Shown here: positions 7,463-12,193 of the stretch, one piece after another | Numbering within the stretch: the first letter of the stretch is position 1 | Layout: each line of letters begins with the position of its first letter | DNA from: Hippea sp. | GTDB lineage: Bacteria > Campylobacterota_A > Desulfurellia > Desulfurellales > Hippeaceae | Assembly: GCA_015486705.1 (NCBI GenBank) | Contig: WFRG01000129.1 | Coordinates: 1-12,193, forward strand | Length of the DNA stretch: 12,193 nt | Direction of reading: 5' to 3' | Program-made: the position numbers and the translations under genes | The notes under the pieces: model-generated | What the model was told of the DNA's origin: nothing | The model's input: the letters and a program-made list of their open reading frames with translations, nothing else | Databases searched by the model: none

Positions 7463-8374
7463 TCAAGAGGAAAGTTTATCGGTAAGGACGGGTACAAAAT
7501 CTAATAGATCTGCAACTATGAATACGTCGGCAACTTCTGAGATTGGAGCATCTTTGTCTTTGTTGATTGCAACTATGAAGTTAGATTTTTTCATTCCAGC
7601 TAAGTGCTGTATCGCTCCAGATATTCCACATGCTACATATAATTTTGGAGCTACTGTTTGACCTGTTGTACCTACTTGCCTTTCTGTTGGTAACCACCCA
7701 GCATCTACTACAGGTCTACTTGCACCTAATTCACCGCCCAGAACTTTTGCCAATTTCTCTACGATCTCTATATTCTCTTTCTTTCCAACACCTCTGCCTG
7801 CACTGACTATTACTTCAGCTTTTGTTAAGTCTACTCCGCCTTTCTCTACAACTTCGAAGCCAGTAAACTCTAATCCTTCATCTGCAGCATCAACATCAAC
7901 CGTTTCAACCGTAGCACTACCAGCCTTTGCTGGAGCGAATGCTCCACTTTGTAAAGTCAAAACAGCTTTTCCTGTATTGGCTTTAAGCAACCTTCTTAAT
8001 TTTGCATTACAGAAAGGAACTACAAAACCATCATTGTCCACTTCTACTATTTCTGAAATCTGGCCAGCATCCCATTTGAAGGCGATTCTTGGAGCCAAAT
8101 CCCAACCATAAGATGAATGGCTCAAAACTATATAATCTGGATTTTCTGCCTCAGCTACTTTTAAAACTAAGTCTCTGTGTACTTTTGGATTGTATTCTTT
8201 CGCCTTTTCAACATCTGCTACATATACCTTACCATTAAACTCAGGTTTTACGTCCGTTGGAGCTACAAAAAATGCAACTGCCTCTGCTCCTAATTTTTCG
8301 GCAAAAGCAACTAATTCGTAAAAAGATTCATCAACATTACCGTTTTTATATTCACCAACAAGCAATAACTTCAT
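7463..8374 (-). CDS. etfA: Electron transfer flavoprotein, alpha subunit
   Basis: A 303-residue EtfA, the FAD-carrying subunit that takes electrons from acyl-CoA dehydrogenase. The N-terminal half (1-180) is the alpha/beta ETF domain. The C-terminal half holds the FAD site: EVIVSAGRGVGKKENI (187-202), GASRPVVDAGWLP (217-229), QVGTTGQTV (233-241), CGISGAIQHLAG (249-260) and INKDKDAPI (270-278). There is no N-terminal ferredoxin domain, unlike some EtfA proteins. The ribosome binding site AAGGAGGT overlaps the stop codon of etfB (11-base gap), which suits equal amounts of the two subunits. A terminal EMO-type gene in the same operon suggests a classical quinone-linked ETF rather than a bifurcating one, but I cannot settle this by eye. 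Confidence 0.95.
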   Translation of the reverse strand: MKLLLVGEYKNGNVDESFYELVAFAEKLGAEAVAFFVAPTDVKPEFNGKVYVADVEKAKEYNPKVHRDLVLKVAEAENPDYIVLSHSSYGWDLAPRIAFKWDAGQISEIVEVDNDGFVVPFCNAKLRRLLKANTGKAVLTLQSGAFAPAKAGSATVETVDVDAADEGLEFTGFEVVEKGGVDLTKAEVIVSAGRGVGKKENIEIVEKLAKVLGGELGASRPVVDAGWLPTERQVGTTGQTVAPKLYVACGISGAIQHLAGMKKSNFIVAINKDKDAPISEVADVFIVADLLDFVPVLTDKLSS

Positions 8375-8385
8375 TTTTTACCTCC

Positions 8386-9153
8386 TTAAATAACTGCCTT
8401 TTCTTTGAGTATACTGATAAGTTTGTCAGCGATTTCATCTGATGCACCTTCAAGAACAATTCCACCCTTCTTCTTCTCTGGAACAAAGGCTTTGAGTGTT
8501 ATTACTTTAGGATCTGTGTTTAGGAACTCAGATAGCCCAAATTCTTTTAGCTCTTTCCTTTTTGCTTTCATTATGTTTGGTAATGTTGGATATCTAACAG
8601 TATTTAGACCCAATTGGCATGTCAAAACAACTGGCAAGCTTGCTGTAACTTTTGCTCTAATTCCACCTTCCAATTCCCTTTTTACATTAACTTTTCCATC
8701 TGCATATTCGAAACCTACGATAGTTGTTACACAGTTCATATCTAACATTTCTGCAACTAAAGCTCCAACCTGCGCAGATCCTCTGTCTTCTGATTGCATT
8801 CCAGTAAAGATAATGTCGAAGTTTTTGTCTTTCGCATAGTTGGCTATGATTGTAGCTACCTGAAATGGGTCTTTAAGATGAGCTTCATCATCTTTAATGT
8901 GGGCACCCTTGTCTGCACCTAAAGCTAAAGCTTTTCTTATTGCTTCTTTTACCCTATCGGGTCCAATAGAAAGGACAGTGATTGTAACATCTCCCAGCTT
9001 TTCCTTAAGCCTTACCGCTTCTTCTACAGCGTATTCGTCGTACTCGTTGATTTTGTAAGTAAGGTCTGACTGGTCGTACCACAAGCCGTCGCCGCTTACA
9101 GCGAACTTAGATTCCATATCTGGAACCTGCTTAACACACACCAAAACGTTCAT
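8386..9153 (-). CDS. etfB: Electron transfer flavoprotein, beta subunit
   Basis: A 255-residue EtfB, the partner of the adjacent EtfA and first gene of the operon. Seen: the N-terminal CVKQVPD (6-12), KINEYDEYAVEEAVRLKE (34-51), and the loop TGMQSEDRGSAQVGALVAEML (117-137), where many ETFs read QAIDGDT or similar. Near the C-terminus is the EtfB signature VRYPTLPNIMKAKRKELK (186-203), next to the recognition loop that docks on acyl-CoA dehydrogenases. The QSEDRG variant lies in the nucleotide-binding region and marks an ETF subgroup; its meaning for AMP versus FAD binding is unclear to me. The start ATG at 9153 follows a modest AAGGGGG site and lies about 32 bases from the predicted transcription start. 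Confidence 0.94.
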   Translation of the reverse strand: MNVLVCVKQVPDMESKFAVSGDGLWYDQSDLTYKINEYDEYAVEEAVRLKEKLGDVTITVLSIGPDRVKEAIRKALALGADKGAHIKDDEAHLKDPFQVATIIANYAKDKNFDIIFTGMQSEDRGSAQVGALVAEMLDMNCVTTIVGFEYADGKVNVKRELEGGIRAKVTASLPVVLTCQLGLNTVRYPTLPNIMKAKRKELKEFGLSEFLNTDPKVITLKAFVPEKKKGGIVLEGASDEIADKLISILKEKAVI

Positions 9154-9191
9154 TTTCTAACCCCCTTTAAAAAGATTTGCTTCTTGGTGCC

Positions 9192-9220
9192 AATATAAAT
9201 AAAGTTTACGTAAATGTCAA
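9192..9220 (-). promoter_or_regulatory. Promoter of the etfBA-thl-hbd-crt-acd-emo operon
   Basis: On the minus strand TTGACA (9220-9215) is a perfect -35 box and TATATT (9197-9192) a five-of-six -10 box, with a 17-base spacer. Transcription should start near 9185. The palindrome TTTACGTAAA fills the spacer directly after the -35 box. Since the spacer is already optimal at 17 bases, and not the 19-20 typical of MerR-activated promoters, the bound protein would more likely repress than activate. Confidence 0.85.
9205..9214. promoter_or_regulatory. Putative MerR operator 1 (TTTACGTAAA)
   Basis: A perfect 10-bp palindrome, part of a 14-base stretch (9202-9215) that recurs unchanged at 9288-9301. 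It lies in the spacer of the etfB promoter. Similar cores are, as far as I recall, recognised by MerR-family LiuR-type regulators of acyl-CoA degradation; that comparison needs checking. The divergently encoded MerR protein is the natural ligand. Confidence 0.75.
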
Positions 9221-9249
9221 GAGAAAAGAAATAAACATCCATGTTTTTC

Positions 9250-9278
9250 TTGACATATTTAAGCTTATTTAATATATT
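9250..9278 (+). promoter_or_regulatory. Promoter of merR
   Basis: TTGACA (9250-9255, perfect) and TATATT (9273-9278, five of six) are spaced by 17 bases, the mirror of the etfB promoter in both boxes and spacing. Transcription should start near 9285, so operator 2 falls at about +7 to +16, where a bound protein would block the gene's own transcription. Confidence 0.8.
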
Positions 9279-9290
9279 TCCAATCGTAAG

Positions 9291-9300
9291 TTTACGTAAA
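9291..9300. promoter_or_regulatory. Putative MerR operator 2 (TTTACGTAAA)
   Basis: The second exact copy of the palindrome, within the same 14-base sequence as operator 1. The two centres are 86 bp apart, close to eight helical turns, so the two sites face the same side of the DNA. It sits just downstream of the merR -10 box, which fits negative autoregulation. Confidence 0.75.
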
Positions 9301-9320
9301 TTGTAAAAGAGGCGTAATTT

Positions 9321-9719
9321 ATGACTGAAATTGACAATAAGGAATATTACCAAATCGGAGAGGTTGCAAAGAGGTTAGGTATAACGCCAAGAACCATCAG
9401 ATACTATGAAGAGTTAGGTCTGCTTGACCCACCATTGAGGATAGAAAAGGGTATTAGATTTTACTCTGACGAGGATATTAAAAGGATAAAGTTCATTTTA
9501 AAACTCAAGGATTTGGGTTTAACATTGAAAGAAATGATGGAATTGGCAGATATATACAACCAGCATAAACAACCTATAAATATTTTACCAAAATTAGTTG
9601 AGATATTGGATAAACATTTAGAAAAAATAGATGAGAAAATGTCAAGGTTAGCTTCCCTAAGAAGGGATATAGTTGACTATAGAAAAAAAATAGTTAGCAT
9701 GTTGGAAAACCGATATTAA
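9321..9719 (+). CDS. MerR-family regulator, likely of fatty-acid/acyl-CoA metabolism
   Basis: A 132-residue MerR-family protein. The winged helix-turn-helix is YQIGEVAKRLGITPRTIRYYE (10-30) followed by the wing GIRFYSDEDIKRIKFI (44-59). A long helix from about 89 to 128 is the usual antiparallel dimerisation coil. There is no cysteine in the protein, so it is not a metal or thiol/SoxR-type sensor, and no separate ligand domain is visible. The divergent position next to etfB and the paired palindromes in the shared control region make it the probable regulator of the beta-oxidation operon and of itself. It resembles the LiuR type in size and setting. The ligand (an acyl-CoA, or none) is inferred. 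AAGAGG eight bases before the ATG sets the start. Confidence 0.9.
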   Translation: MTEIDNKEYYQIGEVAKRLGITPRTIRYYEELGLLDPPLRIEKGIRFYSDEDIKRIKFILKLKDLGLTLKEMMELADIYNQHKQPINILPKLVEILDKHLEKIDEKMSRLASLRRDIVDYRKKIVSMLENRY

Positions 9720-9745
9720 GGAATTGATTTTTACGCTTGTATAAT
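9716..9745 (+). promoter_or_regulatory. Candidate promoter of sucCD
   Basis: A perfect TATAAT (9740-9745), preceded by TG, lies between merR and sucC. The only -35-like sequence at the right distance is TTAAGG (9716-9721, three of six, 18-base spacer), overlapping the merR stop codon. Transcription would start near 9752. No terminator separates merR from sucC, so read-through from merR is also possible. Confidence 0.45.
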
Positions 9746-9769
9746 GTAGACTTTAGTAGCTTTGTGGTT

Positions 9770-9779
9770 TTTAGGTAAA
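9770..9779. promoter_or_regulatory. One-mismatch copy of the MerR operator upstream of sucC
   Basis: TTTAGGTAAA differs by one central base from the TTTACGTAAA repeated in the etfB/merR control region. It lies about 18 bases downstream of the predicted sucC transcription start and 34 bases before the ATG. Its position suits repression, but a 10-base one-mismatch hit in AT-rich DNA can arise by chance. Confidence 0.35.
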
Positions 9780-9813
9780 ATTATTAAAAGAATTTTAAGA
9801 ATGGAGGTATTTG

Positions 9814-11025
9814 ATGAAACTTCATGAGTACCAAGCTAAAGAGGTATTATCGGGGTATGGTATACCTGTACCTGAGGGAAGAGTAACTTATTTCCCCGAT
9901 GATGCGTGGATGGTAGCTATGGAACTTGGGCTACCAGTAGTGTTGAAAGCTCAAGTTTTAACGGGTGGTAGAGGAAAAGCAGGAGGAGTTAAGCTAGCTA
10001 AAACTCCTGATGAAGTAAAGGAAGTTGCAAAGGATTTGTTTGGTAAGAAATTAGTTACCAAGCAAACAGGTCCAGATGGCGTGATTATAAGAAAATTGCT
10101 TGTTGAAAAGGCTGCGGATATAGGTAGGGAATTATACTTTTCTATAACTATTGATAGAACTACTTCTAAACCTACGGTAATAGCTTCTAAAAGGGGTGGC
10201 ATGAGTATCGAAGAGGTTGCGGAAAAATATCCAGAGGATATAATCAAAATACCGATAGACCCAGTTACAGGTTTATTGCCTTACCAGATAAGAAGGTTAA
10301 AGTATGATTTGGAGTTAGTTGATCAAGAGAAAGAAGCGGCTAAGGTTTTTGATGCTCTATATAAGGTTTTTGTAGAAAAAGATTGTACTTTAGTTGAACT
10401 AAACCCGCTTGTAGTAACCAAATCTGGTCATTTGTTGGCCGTTGATGCAAAGATGGACGTAGACGATGATTCGTTATTCAGAAGGAAAGAGATATCCAAG
10501 ATGAGGGATTTGACTGAGTCTGACCCAAGCGAATTAGAGGCTAAAATAGCGGGTCTTAATTTTGTTAGACTTACAGGTAATATAGGTTGTATGGTTAACG
10601 GTGCAGGGTTGGCTATGACCACTATGGACGTTATAAAATTGGCCGGTGGAGAACCAGCTAACTTCTTGGATGTAGGAGGTGCAGCCACACCTGAAACTAT
10701 TGCCAAAGGGTTTGAAATAATTACAAGAGACCCAAATGTTAAAGCTATGTTTATTAACATATTTGGTGGCATCGTAAGATGTGACAAAGTTGCAAATGGA
10801 ATTATACAGGCTTTGAAGAAAGTAGAAGTTAACATGCCTGTTGTAGTTAGGCTAACAGGGAACAACAAAGAAGAAGGAATGGAAACTTTGAAGAAAAGTG
10901 GGATGAGATTTTACGTTGCAGAGAACTTAAAAGAAGCAGCTAAAATGGTATCTGAACTTTCAAAGGAGACGGAGGCTGATATAAACAAAAATAAACAACA
11001 AAAAAAAGATAAAGAGGAGAAGTAA
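9814..11025 (+). CDS. sucC: Succinyl-CoA synthetase, beta subunit
   Basis: A 403-residue ADP-forming-type succinyl-CoA ligase beta subunit, catalysing succinyl-CoA + NDP + Pi to succinate + NTP with SucD. The ATP-grasp domain opens with MKLHEYQAKEVLSGYGIPVP; K45 and GGRGKAGGVK (51-60) bind nucleotide. N197 in ELNPLVV and D211 in VDAKMDVDDD are the expected metal ligands. The CoA-ligase domain contains GNIGCMVNGAGLAM (255-268), NFLDVGGAATPE (283-294) and NIFGGIVRCDKVANGI (315-330). A TTG three bases upstream is in frame, but the ATG at 9814, five bases after GGAGGT, is the better start and matches the family N-terminus. The last 15-20 residues (about 384-403) are a charged Lys/Glu/Asn tail beyond the usual end. 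It overlaps the ribosome binding site of sucD. Confidence 0.96.
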   Translation: MKLHEYQAKEVLSGYGIPVPEGRVTYFPDDAWMVAMELGLPVVLKAQVLTGGRGKAGGVKLAKTPDEVKEVAKDLFGKKLVTKQTGPDGVIIRKLLVEKAADIGRELYFSITIDRTTSKPTVIASKRGGMSIEEVAEKYPEDIIKIPIDPVTGLLPYQIRRLKYDLELVDQEKEAAKVFDALYKVFVEKDCTLVELNPLVVTKSGHLLAVDAKMDVDDDSLFRRKEISKMRDLTESDPSELEAKIAGLNFVRLTGNIGCMVNGAGLAMTTMDVIKLAGGEPANFLDVGGAATPETIAKGFEIITRDPNVKAMFINIFGGIVRCDKVANGIIQALKKVEVNMPVVVRLTGNNKEEGMETLKKSGMRFYVAENLKEAAKMVSELSKETEADINKNKQQKKDKEEK

Positions 11026-11028
11026 CCC

Positions 11029-11913
11029 ATGGCTGTATGTGTATATAGAACAAGTAGGGTGTTAGTTCAGGGAATTACAGGGAAAGAGGGTAGGTACCAT
11101 GCCAAAGCCTGCAAAGAGTATGGTACTAAGGTAGTTGCAGGTGTTACACCCGGAAGGGGTGGTCAAGAGGTTGAAGGTATACCGGTTTTCAATACCGTAG
11201 AGGAGGCTGTTAGAGAAACTCATCCTAACGTTAGCTTGATTTTTGTTCCACCTCCATTTGCGGCTGACGCAATTTTGGAAGCTGTTGGCAGTGGAATAAA
11301 AACAGTTGTATGTATAACAGAGGGTATTCCTATTCATGATATGGTTAAGGTTAAAAGCGTAATAGAGAAAGAAGGTGTAACCTTAATTGGACCTAACTGT
11401 CCAGGCATTATTAGCCCAGGGGCTGCTAAAATAGGTATTATGCCAGGTCATATATTCAAAAGAGGAAGCATTGGCGTAATGTCGAGAAGCGGTACGTTAC
11501 TTTATGAGGTATCTGACCAGATTACAAGGGCTGGCTTAGGGCAATCTACGTGTCTTGGTATCGGTGGAGACCCAATTGTAGGTACGGACTATATTTATTG
11601 GCTTAAATTGTTTGAAGAGGATCCTGAAACTGAAGCTATGATGATGATTGGAGAAATAGGTGGCAACGCCGAGGAGAAGGCAGCGGAATTCATAAAGAGT
11701 GGTGCTATAACAAAACCGGTATTTGCATTTATAGCAGGAAGAACTGCACCTCCAGGAAGGAGAATGGGTCACGCTGGTGCTATTATTATGGGTAAGAGCG
11801 GAACGGCTGCATCAAAGTATCAAGCTTTGAGAGAGGCAGGAGTTCATGTAATTGAGAATCCTGGTATCATTGGGGAAACAATAGCTCAAGTTCTCAAGGA
11901 AAAGAAGCTTTAA
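11029..11913 (+). CDS. sucD: Succinyl-CoA synthetase, alpha subunit
   Basis: A 294-residue alpha subunit carrying the CoA site and the phosphorylated histidine. Seen: VQGITGKEGRYH (13-24) for CoA, FVPPPFAADAI (72-82), CITEGIP (95-101), GPNCPGIISPG (121-131), GEIGGNAEE (208-216) with the conserved E209, and GRRMGHAGAI (243-252) with H248, the phospho-histidine (equivalent to about H246 in the E. coli enzyme). Only three bases separate the sucC stop from this ATG, and its AGAGGAGA ribosome binding site lies inside the sucC tail, so translation is coupled. Length is normal. With SucC it gives substrate-level phosphorylation or, in reverse, succinyl-CoA, linking the acetyl-CoA made by the neighbouring operon to the TCA cycle. 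Confidence 0.96.
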   Translation: MAVCVYRTSRVLVQGITGKEGRYHAKACKEYGTKVVAGVTPGRGGQEVEGIPVFNTVEEAVRETHPNVSLIFVPPPFAADAILEAVGSGIKTVVCITEGIPIHDMVKVKSVIEKEGVTLIGPNCPGIISPGAAKIGIMPGHIFKRGSIGVMSRSGTLLYEVSDQITRAGLGQSTCLGIGGDPIVGTDYIYWLKLFEEDPETEAMMMIGEIGGNAEEKAAEFIKSGAITKPVFAFIAGRTAPPGRRMGHAGAIIMGKSGTAASKYQALREAGVHVIENPGIIGETIAQVLKEKKL

Positions 11914-11937
11914 ATTTCACTTGAAGAATTGTTGAGT

Positions 11938-11962
11938 AGGGAGGGTTATCCCTCCCTTTTTT
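11938..11962 (+). terminator. Intrinsic terminator of sucCD
   Basis: GGGAGGG (11939-11945) and CCCTCCC (11950-11956) form a 7-bp GC stem (8 with A11938-T11957) around a TTAT loop, followed by six T (11957-11962). It is strong in the plus direction only; on the minus strand no U-tract follows. The loop contains the stop codon of the convergent RNase H gene. Confidence 0.93.
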
Positions 11963-12193
11963 GTTTTAAATGAGAGAAAACTGCTTTTTTTGCCAAATTA
12001 TCGGCGATTTCATTTCCTGCTATTCCTCTGTGGGATTTTACTATGTTCCATTTTATTGGAAAGATTGATGTATAACCTAATATTTGATTTACCAAATTTT
12101 TAAATTTTAATGCGGATTTTGCCCTATAAAATCCACCTTTTTTTGTTTTATATGAGTTTACAATTTTTACTATGAAATCACAATCTGTAAATA
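11946..12193 (-). CDS. rnhA: Ribonuclease H, C-terminal part (5' end outside window)
   Basis: An open minus-strand frame enters from the right edge and ends at TAA (11948-11946), giving the last 81 residues. It begins FTDCDFIVKIVNSY, matching the third conserved block of RNase HI around the active-site Asp (equivalent to D70 in E. coli). Further on is WNIVKSHRGIAGNEIADNLA (48-67 of the visible part), where the His, the Asn-Glu pair and the final Asp match the VxGHxGxxxNExxDxLA block; that Asp is the last catalytic carboxylate. The catalytic Asp and Glu of the first blocks must lie beyond the window. RNase HI removes RNA from RNA-DNA hybrids in the cytoplasm. An RNase H domain of a larger protein cannot be excluded. 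The gene converges on sucD, and its last codons form the sucD terminator stem. Confidence 0.85.
   Translation of the reverse strand, partial: FTDCDFIVKIVNSYKTKKGGFYRAKSALKFKNLVNQILGYTSIFPIKWNIVKSHRGIAGNEIADNLAKKAVFSHLKQKREG

Noticed and set aside
9150..9353. Minus-strand open frame of 67 codons overlapping the etfB/merR control region
   Set aside because: It covers both promoters, both operators and the start of merR, has no ribosome binding site and is rich in Phe/Ile/Lys as expected for translated AT-rich non-coding DNA.
9724..9745. TTGATT plus TATAAT as a sucC promoter
   Set aside because: Only 10 bases separate the boxes, too few for sigma-70 recognition.
9811..9813. In-frame TTG as start of sucC
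   Set aside because: The next codon is ATG with the proper distance to GGAGGT and the family N-terminus MKLHEYQAK; TTG would leave only two bases after the ribosome binding site.

Overview
The window is AT-rich, tightly packed bacterial chromosome. It carries a reversible short-chain beta-oxidation (butyrate-type) operon, a divergent MerR-family regulator, succinyl-CoA synthetase and a few flanking genes. I see no mobile element, CRISPR array, tRNA or rRNA gene. The gene set, low GC and Lys/Glu-rich proteins suggest a fatty-acid-oxidising anaerobic or microaerophilic respirer that uses (mena)quinone, possibly thermophilic. Deferribacterota and Desulfurella/Hippea-like lineages fit, but the assignment is low-confidence because there is no marker gene.

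Layout. Positions 1-254 are AT-rich, with one good promoter just before a nitronate monooxygenase-family flavoprotein (255-1226, +). A G-rich/A-rich hairpin at 1244-1279 ends this gene and, from the other side, the long minus-strand operon. Read in its own direction from 9153 to 1299, that operon is etfB, etfA, thiolase (thl), 3-hydroxyacyl-CoA dehydrogenase (hbd), enoyl-CoA hydratase (crt), acyl-CoA dehydrogenase (acd), and a 670-residue membrane Fe-S protein of the ETF:menaquinone oxidoreductase (EMO) type. Gaps are 10-17 bases inside etfB-etfA and thl-hbd-crt-acd. The two larger gaps (etfA-thl, acd-emo) each hold a hairpin.

From 9154 to 9320 lies a divergent control region: two mirrored promoters, each TTGACA-N17-TATATT, and two identical copies of the palindrome TTTACGTAAA, placed so that a bound protein could block both. 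merR (9321-9719, +) is the obvious candidate for that protein. Downstream are sucC (9814-11025) and sucD (11029-11913), ended by a strong terminator. That terminator also contains the stop codon of a convergent, incomplete RNase H gene (11946 to the right edge, minus strand), which is easy to miss because its start lies outside the window.

How the genes work together (inference from families and order): acd, crt, hbd and thl take a short acyl-CoA to acetyl-CoA. Acd passes electrons to EtfAB, and EtfAB passes them to the membrane EMO protein and the quinone pool. SucCD serves the TCA cycle that can burn the acetyl-CoA. The MerR protein probably senses an acyl-CoA or similar metabolite and controls the operon and itself, perhaps sucCD too, since a one-mismatch copy of its putative operator lies upstream of sucC.
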